A stretch of 64,000 bases of DNA from Trifolium pratense (lineage: Eukaryota > Streptophyta > Magnoliopsida > Fabales > Fabaceae): NCBI RefSeq assembly GCF_020283565.1, contig NC_060060.1:6510001-6574000 (forward strand), written 5' to 3'. Position 1 is the first letter of the stretch; each line of letters opens with the position of its first letter. Made by a program: the position numbers and the translations under genes. Of this stretch, positions 50,717 through 61,063 are shown piece after piece. The notes beneath the pieces were generated by a model. It had not been told where the DNA came from and ran no database searches. It saw only the letters and a program-made list of their open reading frames with translations.

Positions 50717-52792
50717 TTATGGTAAGTAGTTGATTAATTGGATTAATAAAGTTAATTAACTTGTGTTGGTTTAGTATTTATTTAAGTAACTAGCTACTTT
50801 TCAAAGTTGGATGGAGGCCTGAAACTGATGGTTATGGAATTAGAATCCGTCACGTTTACGTGATGAATTGAAGAACAAGAAACGACTCACAGTTACTTAC
50901 TTGCACAATAACGCGCCACTTTTTCGTTTCTTAACAACGCGCCACTTTTTCTTCTAATCACTCGTGTCAGCAATTTTTGGTCAAAATAGTCAACAAGGAT
51001 ATGGGGGGCCAAAATCGCACAATTATGAAACGCGAGGGCCAAAACTGCAATTTAGCCAAAAAAAACCCTTACTTTTTTTTATTTATTTTTTTACGTATAT
51101 GTTTCTAATCACCAATAAAAAAGTCACCACCACCACCATTGATGTGAAACAAAAGCAGATGAATGTGACGGAAAAAATTCGTTTGTTGTAAAAAGTTGTA
51201 ATGAATCAAAAATTTGTAAAAAAGATGTAGAATTTGTTAAAATATTTTTTGCAAAAAAATATATTTGATAAGTAAAGAAGAAGAAAAAAACCTGATATAA
51301 TGATGATGAAAGTAAAAAGTTTTGGAGAGTTTGAAAAATTCTCAAGACTTTTGGTGAGATTGTTGAAAAAGTGAACAAAGAAAAGAAGAAGAAGAAAAAA
51401 TCGGGTACAGTGATGATCTATGAAAGTAATAAAGAAGAAGAAGAAGTTTGATACAGTGATGATGAAAGAAAAAAGTCTTGGAGAGTTCAAAAAGTCTCGA
51501 GGCTTTTGGTGAGATTGTTGAAAAAGTCTATCAAGTGTATTTTCAACTAAAAAGTCTCTCAAAATCCATTTCAAAAAAGAATCCATCAAAATCGGTAGAC
51601 TTTTGAATACCAATAGACATTTTAAAAGTAGTAACAAATCTCAATTGAATACTAACAGATTTTGTTGCCCCGGAAAAAAAAATTTGTTTGTCTTAATTGA
51701 ATACTACAAGATTTATTTAAGCTTTTGTAGAAGTTTTGATTTAATACCTCAAGATTTTTTTGTCATAAAAAAAATCTTTTAAAATTCCATGAAATCCCAA
51801 TCCAATATACCCCTAAGAAATAAATTAATGATTTTTTTTTGTTTCAGTTACTTCCTCGAATTAAGGGAATAATTGATATGATTAATTGCTTTTCTTTTTT
51901 TGCTATAAATATTGCTCTTGAGTATCACATTTTTATACATCATTAGGAATCATTAGGAATTAGGAAATACATTATGAAATTCTTCTAAAAATCTTTTTGG
52001 TTTTTTCTTCTTCGTTGAAACAATTTTCTTATGGTCATATATTTTTTCGCATGTTCAATTCCAAAATCTTATTTATTTTATTTTTGGTATGTTTTTTATA
52101 GTATGACAATACATTTTAATCATATATTTCTATCGATATGATTTTATGAGTTAGTTAGTCACCTTTTTTACATTTTATTTGCAGATATTATGATTTTATG
52201 AGTTAGTTAGTCACCTTTTTTTTACATTTTTTAGGGACATATATTTCATATTTTCAATTTATACATCAATACGAGAGCTTATTTTTTATTGTAATTTCTA
52301 TGGGAACGGATATTTCTATATAAATGACTTTTTTATTTTATAATTTCTACTTTTTTTTTGACACATTATAATTTCTATATTTTTACTCATATTAATATGA
52401 AGACCTACTTATTTATAATTTTTTTACGGTAATTTTTATTTTATAATTTTTATAGATTCTATATTTTTAGTCATATATTTATACGAAGACCTATTTATTT
52501 TATAACTTTCAACGGGAACTTGTATATTTTTGCTTAAATATTAATACGGGAATCAGTTTTTTTTGTTATTTACACAAACTTTTTTTTTGTAATTCAAATT
52601 CACCTAAAAGCCTTTTTACGAAACCTCAAAGTCTCTTCCATATATTTTCGATCAACTTTACGATTCTTTTAGTGGAGAATAATATAAACAACAATTATGA
52701 TACATTTTTAATTTGATAAGAAAAAATACTAACTATAGGAATCTTCCTTAATAAGATCTATGACACTGTACATAAATTTTACAGTTACTTTT
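50717..52792. other. Intergenic, sucrase-like A to membrane protein gene
   Basis: Holds the promoter of copy A, with a short direct repeat AACGCGCCACTTTTTC near 50909-50952. A segment CGCACAATTATGAAACGCGAGGG and its surroundings near 51010-51060 looks repeat-derived. A tandem duplication (51276-51370 and 51433-51527) and a 52-bp duplication (about 52136-52230) follow, then AT-rich DNA. Long open frames here on the minus strand are low-complexity by-products of the repeats. Confidence 0.6.
51276..51527. repeat. Two-copy diverged tandem repeat
   Basis: Segments at 51276-51370 and 51433-51527 share AGTGATGATGAAAG, TTGGAGAGTT and CTTTTGGTGAGATTGTTGAA with purine-rich GAAGAAGAA stretches between. 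Confidence 0.75.
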
Positions 52793-53353
52793 TCATCGTT
52801 GTCTAGCTTCTTGGTAGAAAACATGCGCACGGCTGCGTAGGTCACGAGCACGCTCAAGTGCTTCCTCAGCAATCCGAATCTGTTCCTCAAGTGTTTTTTC
52901 TGATTTTGGCAACCAATATAATCTTTTTTCCCAAAGCTGGTGAAATGCATCTTTTGCTAAAAAAATAATGTCTAGGACCAAAACAAGCACCCACAATACA
53001 ATTGTGACTATCATGATGGTGGAATCAACCATGGATATCATCATATTAGATACAACAACATTGGCTGTAACCAACCCAAGATGCTCAATAGCCGCCTCAT
53101 TTTCCCGATTGGGCATCGTATAAAGAAAGGTAAAGGCAAAAAAGACTTCGAAGAATAAGAGCATCTTGTGAAGCAATGAGTGTTCTTGCTTAAGTTGGCC
53201 GTAAGCGGAAACTTTTTCCACGCTTACGAAGAAACTCAATAAGAGGAGATGATGAAAAGATAACGTCAACAATCCATAAAGAGAGTACCTGGGGGGTTTG
53301 GGTTTGGGTTGGGATGGTGGCGTGATTAATGGGAGTAGGGAATGAGTAAGCAT
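52793..53353 (-). CDS. Unrecognised small multi-pass membrane protein
   Basis: A single open exon from the ATG at 53353 (MLTHSLLPLITPPSQPK) to the stop at 52793 gives 186 residues. After a Pro/Lys-rich N-terminus there are about four hydrophobic helices: LLTLSFHHLLLLSFFVSV, MLLFFEVFFAFTFLYTM, LGLVTANVVVSNMMISM and TIMIVTIVLWVLVLVLDIIF. The last 55 residues are charged and helical (EKTLEEQIRIAEEALERARD), a likely cytosolic coiled tail. I do not recognise the family. The reading frame continues up to an ATG at 53524, but that stretch contains the ACGT repeat region and a TATTTAATTG element, so the shorter start is preferred. The gene lies between the two sucrase-like copies on the same strand. 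Confidence 0.65.
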   Translation of the reverse strand: MLTHSLLPLITPPSQPKPKPPRYSLYGLLTLSFHHLLLLSFFVSVEKVSAYGQLKQEHSLLHKMLLFFEVFFAFTFLYTMPNRENEAAIEHLGLVTANVVVSNMMISMVDSTIMIVTIVLWVLVLVLDIIFLAKDAFHQLWEKRLYWLPKSEKTLEEQIRIAEEALERARDLRSRAHVFYQEARQR

Positions 53354-53473
53354 TGTGATTGATTGGTGAGGATGATGACTGTGACAGGTGAGAATGTGTG
53401 AGAGAGAGAGCGAGTCTTTTTTTGTTACAAGAGAGTGAGTGAAAAAAGATGAAAGTAAAAATTGGTACGGATC

Positions 53474-53735
53474 CTTATTTAATTGAGAAAATTGGTGAAA
53501 CGGATGACGTGTAATTAATTCCATCGTTCATCGGTTGTTTCCTAATAATTAAATCAACGGTCATTATTTGAGAAAATAGGTGAAAGGGCACGGATCGGTG
53601 ACGTGTTGATTGAGAAAATAGGTGAAATGGCGGATCGATGACGTGTAATCACTTCCATCGTCCATCGTTGGTTGCTTTCTAATAATAAATCAACGGTCAT
53701 TATTTGTGAAAATAAGTGAAACCGATGACGTGTAT
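53474..53735 (-). promoter_or_regulatory. Repeated TGACGTGT (bZIP-type) sites upstream of the membrane protein gene
   Basis: A degenerate tandem repeat (AATTGAGAAAATTGGTGAAA..., ATCAACGGTCATTATTTG...) carries four TGACGTGT motifs at 53505, 53599, 53639 and 53726, i.e. 150-380 bp before the chosen ATG. TGACGT with an ACGT core is a classic bZIP (TGA/ABF class) site. Whether they control this gene is inference. Confidence 0.55.
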
Positions 53736-53766
53736 GTATGATAAAATCTAATCGTAATAATAATAA

Positions 53767-53795
53767 CTAGTGTGTTTTCACCCGTGCGATGCACG
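53767..53795 (-). terminator. Helitron 3' terminus, minus strand
   Basis: On the minus strand CGTGC-ATC-GCACG forms a short hairpin (53795-53783), then 12 nt later comes CTAG (53770-53767) followed by T. The wording GTGCATCGCACGGGT...CTAGT is typical of plant Helitron 3' ends. The body would extend to higher coordinates; no 5' TC end has been identified. Confidence 0.7.
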
Positions 53796-54016
53796 TTTTT
53801 TTTTTTAATTTCTTTTTTAAAAAAAAACAGAATTATTATTTTTCTATGAAAAATATTTTTTTTATTTAAAATATGAACGGACCGATTTGAATGATAAGCT
53901 TCAATTGAAATAGATTAAATAATACATACTAAAGAATTGTCTCAATCAATTATTCAAAACAAATAAATTGTATTGAAAAATAGTTGGTTGGTTTAAGTAA
54001 TTTTTTCTGTCAAATA

Positions 54017-54127
54017 GTTTAGTCGCTAGAAATTCTATCTTTATGGTGGATAAGTGGGAAGACCGAAGTTCGAACTCCAATCCCTACATACATAATGCAA
54101 TGTCCTGCTAACTCAGCTAAACTCACA
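54017..54127 (-). mobile_element. tRNA-derived SINE, legume type
   Basis: On the minus strand: GTGAGTTTAGCTGAGTTAGC (box A-like), ACATTGCATTATGTATGTAG, then GGAGTTCGAACTTCGGTC (box B) and CCACTTATCCACC with a body ending ATTTCTAGCGAC. It belongs to the same family as 39566-39690 and keeps the promoter boxes better. Confidence 0.7.
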
Positions 54128-54673
54128 AGATCATTCATATAAATTCTATTACACGAATTAAATAATGTATATTTAAATACAATTCATAATTTGATACTCT
54201 TAAAAAAATACAAAAATCAACACTACTACATAAAATCATTGTATATGGATTATTCACATATAGGAAAATAATAACACAACGGTAGAGAACTTTTGTTTTT
54301 TAATAATAATGATAGAGAAGAACTTACAAATAAAATAAAAAAAAAACTTGAAAAATATTGTTTTTTTTAAGCATCGAAAAATATTGCTTGTAAATAAAGA
54401 CCATATTAACTTAACAATATTTAAACAAAACCAAGAAATTAGGCTTCATTTCCTCCATTTGTGTATTTTTTTTATATATTTATCAATAACAAATATTTGT
54501 CCAGTATTTTAAAGATAAATTAAATACATTTTTATTTCTCCAACCAGTTTTTTTAACACATTCCCATCCATTTTTTAAAAATTAATTTTTGTTTATTATT
54601 TACCTTTAGCCAAATATTAGTGCAAGCATAAAAATTTAAAAGATGTTTTCTCTCCCGACCACCCGTGATTCTT

Positions 54674-55357
54674 TTAAACCCCCAACGTTCCAATTTTGTC
54701 CTCGCAGAAAAATTCGGTTCGTAGAAACCGAATTTTTTCTAGTGCAAATTCAAAGTAAATTTCGGTCTTTAGAAACCGAAGTTTGTTTTCAAGGCAAAAA
54801 AAAGCTTCGATTTCTATAGCTAAGCCTCTGTACTTGTTGACATTTTCATAGCTAAGCTCAATACGTTTAGGCCTTAGAACATTTTTCTCTAGAATTTCTT
54901 CTAGTTGACCATCAACTCTATGTAGTTTATCTAGATGATCATCATCTTTATACAATATATCAGAAAATTTTCTCAAACGCCAAATGTCTGCATTCAGTTT
55001 TTCTATGACTTCCTTAGCTTCAACAAGATCAGAGGTCAGATGATTTACCTTTTTTCTGGAGCCCATCCATCTTTGACATATTTTCATATCTTTCTGCCTT
55101 CATTTGATTGATGGTCACCTATTGTTTCTCAATAACTCTGCATATTTCTTCACTTTTGAGGCAGAGTTCTCTATAGGACACAACAAGTTCTTCGTAGGAG
55201 ACCTCTTCATCACAAGATTTTGTATCAGATTCATACTTTCCTGTAAAGGCCATCACCCGTTTTGCTTTCTTGTCATCACATTCTCTTTCAGAATCTTTAT
55301 TAGAATAAGTGGGTGACATTCCCCCGTTTTGAATTTTTAAAAACGTAGGACACTCAG
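54674..55357 (-). pseudogene. Copia gag C-terminal fragment
   Basis: The minus strand reads AECPTFLKIQNGGMSP (the end of the Gag zinc knuckle region), then MAFTGKYESDTKSCDEEV, SYEELVVSYRELCLKSEEIC and, after a frame break, KKVNHLTSDLVEAKEVIEKL and LYKDDDHLDKL. These are phrases of the coiled linker after the zinc knuckle in legume copia Gag. The fragment then runs into unrelated DNA with short hairpins (54708-54737). No pol follows. Its upstream edge abuts the truncated last exon of sucrase-like copy B through a 16-bp direct repeat (55358-55373 and 55377-55392). Confidence 0.75.
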
Positions 55358-55383
55358 CCCTTACTTAACCATTCCCCCCTTAC

Positions 55384-57057
55384 TTAACCATTGTTGCTAA
55401 GATTGTTACTACTTTCTACTCCCTTAGCCCTCTTCTGGTCATTTTCTCCCTTAAGTTCAGCAACAGGTGGCCCCATTTGGCCTCTGAAACAATTTCATAA
55501 AGCAAAATTTAATCTCCCTTTCTTTTAAGCAAAATTTGATTAAAGGATAAAAAAATTAAAAATAAGTGGTAAGGTACCTCCATAGTTTGTGTATGATCTC
55601 TCCCTTGGCAATGTGTTGATCCAGCAAGGCAGGCACATCATTAGGAGTAACATAACCATACCTGTAATTAACTATATATTAGGTGCTACAATTTAACTAT
55701 CGGATCATAACGTCATTGTATTGATTAACTGAACGAGACATCAGATCAAAACCATGTTCCTTAATTCTAATATGATCAATAATACAAGTGTGAGTGAGAG
55801 CTTACCAGTGACCCATAATTTTTCCATCTGGTCTAGGACTAAATGTGATTAAATTGCCAGCATACTTATGGCCACCAATATGAGAACATGCCATAACAAA
55901 TATCTTGTTCTTCAATCCCTTGAGCTGAATTTCTTCATTGAGCTTGTCAATGAGAATAGGCCCACAAACACCACACCGTACATCGCGCTTTCCATGAGCA
56001 CACACAAAAATATATGAACCGGTCATCGCATCCTGCACTCCGCCACCCCATGATTTACAACCCACCATAACATCTTCGAAAAAGCTATCAACATCTGATT
56101 CCTTCAAACCCCTTTCAGTATGAAGTTAAAAAAAAAGTTGAAATCTTTAATCAAAATAAAAAAGAATGATCTTTTATAATCTTAATTCAGTTGATCAGTT
56201 TATTATTTAATTAGTTTTTTCAGTTAGCAAAGTTAGTTACATTCAGTGACTCAACATTGAAAAAATTGCACCAAGAAAAAGATAACCTATGGGAGTACAT
56301 ACATGTCCTTAACCTCTTACTACTTTTTTTAAGAACTAATAAGGGTCTATTTTAATTGACTTATTTGAGCTTATCTATGAGATAAGCTTTTATCAAACGT
56401 TTGGGAGAATTTACAAAAAAAACTTATGAATCTATGACATGTTCATTAGCTATATTCAACTTATTTCTATAAGTTCTCAAATAGGATACAAAAACAGCTT
56501 ATAGAAAAACAATTTGACTTTACTTTATCTTATTTTACAGAAATAGCTTTATTCATATGAGTTTATTTGATGAGTGCTTATACTCTAAGCTGCAAATTAA
56601 GCTGAACCATGGTTTAATTTGGTAATAACATACCTGTATTTGATCATGTCAGGGAAAATCAAGACATCGCCATCGAAGAAATCATCCTCCTCACGCGCCT
56701 CACAAACAGTAATCTTGGTCTACAAACAATCAAACCAAACCAAACCAAACCAATCAAATCGTAAAATCTAAAATTATAACACCAAAATTAGATACTAATT
56801 AAGCAACTGAAGTAATGAATTAGTAATTAAATTACCTTAACAACTATGTCATTTTTGCGAGCTTTAAAAGCAGTAGCAATGCATTTAGGGAGAGGATCAT
56901 CTTTAGAGGCTTCAACACGCGGATGCCATGTTTTGTGATTCTTGTAACAGAGAAAGACATGGCGATCATAGGATTCAACTGTTCCAGCAAGGTTTTGTTT
57001 GTACATCTCAGGACGGGAGAAACCGTGTTTGGCGTCGTTGACTGAGGTGGAAGACAT
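55384..57057 (-). CDS. Sucrase/ferredoxin-like Fe-S protein, copy B, lacking the membrane anchor
   Basis: Five exons: 57057-56836, 56719-56634, 56111-55806, 55661-55578, 55483-55384; phases agree, 265 residues. It is a tandem paralogue of the gene at 47116-50716 with the same exon-intron phases and highly similar core (FVCAHGKRDVRC: Cys140, Cys149; MACSHIGGHKYAGN: His180, His184), so the Fe-S ligands are kept. The last exon is cut short: after VESSNNLSNN the sequence changes and a stop follows one codon later, removing the Cys pairs and the tail-anchor helix. The N-terminal extension of copy A is also out of frame here, so translation starts at MSSTSVND. The product, if made, would be soluble. 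Introns lack the repeats seen in copy A and no coding lesions are seen, so it may be functional. Confidence 0.78.
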
Positions 57058-57622
57058 AGTTAGTAGTGGCGTGAAGGAGAAGAAAGTGAGAGTTGAAATT
57101 GAAATGAGAGATTGATCTAATACACTTAACAGGATTAGTATTTATATATTATGATGATTAATTATGGCATAATAGTAACTACTTTTCATTCAGGTTGAAC
57201 ACAAAGTCATATATGTTGAATTAGTCACATATTGGTACGTAATCAAGAAAAACAACTAACTTTCAAAGGTCTTACAATCTACTAGACGGTCAACATTATT
57301 ATAAGCTTTAGTTAGATAGTTTTTTTAAAAGAAGAATAATAATATAGTAATTAGTTATTAACATTGTTTTTATCTGTTTGGTGCTGAGGCCCTTTTAGTG
57401 TGGACCGAATAATATGAATGTTTTTGGTTTTTCTTTATGTACTAACACATATATATATGGCATTATATAAAAAGTTATACATAATAACTTTAAAATTCTT
57501 TTATAGAACTTTTCAAAACTAACTAACCTGAATTTGCTAACACTAAAATTTGACACTAACAGCTTCTGTTAATTAGTTTTGTAATGTTTTGTTGTATCTT
57601 CAAATTAGCCCCTTCTTACTAA
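57058..57622. other. Promoter side of copy B and spacer
   Basis: The first 60 bp still resemble the leader of copy A (GGAGAAGAAAGTGAGAGTTGAA on the plus strand), after which similarity fades into AT-rich DNA. No gene is seen. Confidence 0.55.
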
Positions 57623-57889
57623 TGTTAGAAATAATATAAAACCATTGATATAGCTCTGATACCATATCAGAGCTATAAGAGCCCACTTGGGCTTGAAGCG
57701 TGGATAATGCATAGGTCCATCTACCATATGCTTAAATTCCACTTTTTAATTAGAAAGTGAGGGGAGCGGGGATCGAACTCTAGACCACTTAGTCATAGAG
57801 GCTCTGATACCATATCAAATAACCGATTATCCCAAAACCTTAAGGTGTTAGGATAGAGCTATATCAATGGTTTTATATTATTTCTAACA
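57623..57889 (-). mobile_element. 267-bp element with 35-bp inverted repeats, TG/CA ends and 5-bp TSD
   Basis: The ends are perfect 35-bp inverted repeats (outer part TGTTAGAAATAATATAAAAC). ACTAA is duplicated on both sides (57618-57622 and 57890-57894). TG...CA ends with a 5-bp duplication indicate LTR-retroelement integrase. Inside, TGGTATCAGAGC, the complement of the 3' end of initiator tRNA-Met and the usual copia primer-binding site, occurs twice on the minus strand, and a box B-like GTTCGATCCCC lies between. No coding capacity. It combines features of a TRIM and a foldback element. Confidence 0.75.
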
Positions 57890-57937
57890 ACTAACAGTAA
57901 CACTAATAAACCGTTTAGAATAACATGCACACATGAC

Positions 57938-59330
57938 ATGAATTATGAAGATCGATTATCCAGTCTGCCAAAAATAATTCTCCATTGCATTTTGTCAAGG
58001 TTGCCAAAGAAAGATGCTGCTAAGACAAGTGTTTTGTCCAAGGCTTGGTTAGACACATGGTATACTTTTCCTATTTTGTCTTTCTGTACTAGTAAATTCA
58101 TGGAAAAGTCTCCCACACAACCAATGGAAAATAGTGAAAGGATGAGAAAGATGTTAGGATTTTGTGATTATGTGAAAAGGAATATCCAAAGGTTTCGTGA
58201 CCAAAGCTTGACTATCAAAGAATTTAAGGTCAAGGTGGATTGTTTTGGACTTGACCACATTTCAAATGATGTTGATATTTGGTTGAAATTGGCTTGTGAA
58301 TGTGGTGTTGAGATAATAGAGTATTCCCAAGATGTATTATCGGTAGGTCAGGAGTTCCAATACCATGTCTTGCCAATGTGGTGTTAGAGAGGTATATCAA
58401 GATTGATCCAACATTCATGAATCATTCCATCAAGTTTTTCTCATTGAGGGTATTATCATTGTGGTTTGTACTTTACATGCAATAAACAACCTCATTTCTT
58501 TTTGTCCACTGATACAGTCTATAACTTTGAGATATTGTTTTGTGTTAGTTAGGCTCTGATGATGGCACAAAGGAGCAATTGAAGTCTTTGACAACCGGCG
58601 GTCTACAAAAGCTCAAGAGTGTTGAAGCTATAGGAATACAAGATGTTTCTATTGATGCTCCGAGAGAGTCTTGAGAATTTATGTTATTGGCCTTGTGTAT
58701 CTGACACAACAGTTAAGATTGATTTTGATAGGTGCATAAATTTGAAAGAGTTATACACAAGGGGGACGGTGACAAACAAGTGGTTTCTTGAACAGTTTCC
58801 AAAATTCCTTTTTCTTGAGAGTTTGAAGTTATACTTTTGCAATATGCCTGAGAAGATTGATATTTCAAGTGTTCGACTTAAGGAGTTGGAGTTAATATTT
58901 TGCTCTAACTTGAAGGATGTTAATATTGATGCATGCTCCGAATCTATTATCATGTAAATATAGAGATAGTATATGTGCTTCAGGACCTACTATATATCTC
59001 TTTTTTGAGAATATATTTCTAGTCAACTTGAAGTTAATGTTTGGATATTTGTTTTGGGTCTTTGCAACTTGAGGGAATTCGTGCATAACATCAAACCTAA
59101 CAATGTTTTAACATCGCTATATATATCCATCGATGGTGTGTTAAATGAGGTGAGTCTAAATTACATATCTATTTGATTCGTTAATTCTGTCTGGATATAT
59201 ATACTTATTGATTTTTCACTATATTTGCCTTTGATTATGTAGGATGCATTGGACCCAGTTGCCTTGCAGGTTTCATCCCCTCCACCAAGTATCAAACACT
59301 TGACCATAAACAATTAATATTCCTGATGAT
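57938..59330 (+). pseudogene. F-box/LRR (FBD-like) gene, degenerate
   Basis: From the ATG at 57938 a good F-box is readable (DRLSSLPKIILHCILSRLPK, DAAKTSVLSKAWLDTWYTFP) followed by VKRNIQRFRDQSLTIKEFKV, as in plant F-box/LRR proteins that are substrate receptors of SCF ubiquitin ligases. The frame hits a stop at 58387, where a one-base shift would restore LERYIKIDPTF. LRR-like segments resume at about 58551 (GTKEQLKSLTTGGLQKLKSV) and, after another shift near 58650, at ESLENLCYWPC, LKELYTRG, FLFLESLKLYFCNMP and VRLKELELIFCSNLKDV up to 58957. Weak continuation (LREFVHNIKPNNVLTSLYIS) reaches about 59310. At least two shifts and internal stops make it a pseudogene, though unusual splicing cannot be excluded for part of it. 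Confidence 0.75.
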
Positions 59331-59599
59331 AATAAATATTTTTTCTCGTTTGTTGTAAACATCTTACTTTCATGTTGCTGCCTTGCAACTATTTCTTTGA
59401 ATGTCTCTTCGTGCAGCAAAGAATTCATTGAGGTGTGTCATTGTCTCCCACATTCTTGACCTTAAATTTCAATTTTTGCTACAAGTGGTGAAATTCTTGC
59501 ATAACATATTGTGATTGTCCTATACTATATGACATAAGAGAAAAAAAACAAACATGTCTTGTCATGTTTTCCTTAAAATAATGTGATTGTCCTTAAAAA

Positions 59600-59945
59600 C
59601 ACATTGTGAAAGAACGGATGCTGTTTGATTTCGGTAGCTCCACGTCTATAGGCAAGTCAGTGTTGAGGCTCTTTCACAAGTAAACCTCTGATCAAATCCC
59701 TCGCAACAAAGCTGACAGTAGGAGATTCTGGAAACCTTAAAGGCTGTCCAACAACATTAAACAGGGTTGCTCGGTTCACTGAACCTTTGAATGGTGTTCA
59801 ACCAAACAAGAGTTCGTATAAGAATATCCCGAACGTCCACACCAATCCACAGCATTGCCATGTCCTTTCGCCTTCAATAATTTCAGTTGCCAAGTACTCG
59901 CGTGTGCCTACAAAGGACAACGATCGCGCACTTGTTGGTTCGGCG
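59600..59945 (-). pseudogene. AGC (AGCVIII/D6PK-type) protein kinase fragment
   Basis: The minus strand encodes the C-terminal lobe of a plant AGC kinase: [16 protein letters not shown] (APE motif changed to ATE), [59 protein letters not shown] and LAYRRGATEIKQHPFF. Two stop codons replace Arg codons (after LLFG and after PQH). No N-lobe, P-loop or catalytic Asp is present. It is an isolated fragment, probably captured or left by a duplication. Confidence 0.85.
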
Positions 59946-60210
59946 ATTAGCAATGCATGAGGTTTGGACTTCTAAAAGGCTGTTTATATAGTAAGAAAAG
60001 TCAGGAAAATGAAATGAAAGAACATAGAATTACTTGTAATTCAAAAGCTTACGTAATTGCTAAGTTACTAAGTCTTCCATCCTCTCCTTTACAGTCGAGA
60101 ACTACGTACCTCTAAGATGGAAATAAATAAAACAAAAGTCTGACCTAGGGATTTGGGAGGAGAAGCCTGAGCACCCCAAACTGTTGAGAGAAGTGTCAGA
60201 CCTTGACCTT

Positions 60211-60837
60211 CAAGATGATTTCCAGGAATGTCACCGGATAGATGATTCTCCGAGACATCTAGCTTATTCCATTAAAATGAGAAAAACAATACTTTATTCA
60301 CCATGAGAAGAACAGATACCACGCTAACTATCACCACCATCAAGATGATTTCCAGGAATGTCACCGGATAGATGATTCTCCGAGACATCTAGCTTATTCC
60401 AATTGGTTATTTTACCAATCAGATGATTTCCAGTTAAGAATAAGGCTTTAAGATTAGAGCAACTTGTCAATGAGAATGAGTATCTGCAAAATCTTGACAA
60501 CCGGTCAAGTTCCTGTGGCATTTTTCCAAAGAAACTATTGTTTGCAAGGTTGAGGTTTCTCAAAAAAGAGAGATTGCCAACATGGGGAGAGATTGAATCA
60601 ATACAACTCTGTAACTCTTTGATGCTTGGGACTACATGTAATTCCGTCTCAGTTACAGTAGTGAATTGAACTATTCCAAGAGGCCAATATTCCATATGGA
60701 TCATTAAATATCGATTCTCTGAATTTGATCAACGCCAAGTTATCCGTCTCGTTTCCTAATGAAGAGGTAATTGTGTTTTGGATGAGGAGTTTGAAAGCAA
60801 ATAGAAGAGATAACAAAAATGAAAATGTTGGAAACAT
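60211..60837 (-). pseudogene. LRR receptor-like kinase N-terminal fragment
   Basis: The minus strand starts with a signal peptide-like MFPTFSFLLSLLFAFKLLI and the LRRNT region ETDNLALIKFRESIFNDPYG and ILASWNSSIHYCN, where the expected Trp codon is a TGA. After a shift, LRRs read SISPHVGNLSFLRNLNLANN and SFFGKMPQELDRLSRF, then SNLKALFLTGNHLIGKI and LDVSENHLSGDIPGN. This resembles subfamily XII (EFR/FLS2-like) receptor kinases. No transmembrane or kinase part is present. A 61-bp segment is duplicated (60211-60271 and 60341-60401). Confidence 0.8.
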
Positions 60838-61063
60838 GACAGGAAAAGGTTTTGAGGAATAGGGGACTGTTTTAGTTTGTGTAATTTGAATATGTTGTGT
60901 AGTTATATGTACTGTTACGATAGTTCAGTTGGAAGATTCTTCCATCTTTCATTGATTTTGATTTTTAAATACAGGAGGTGTGTTTTATGCTATCTTAAAT
61001 TTAGATTATTTAAGTTTCTGTAAAAATGCTGGCTCTCCTTATATAGGCTGAAGTAGTAATGAG

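Noticed and set aside
51206..51637. A 143-codon Phe/Leu-rich minus-strand frame
   Set aside because: It arises from purine-rich tandem repeats, lacks splice context or domain similarity, and changes with the repeats.
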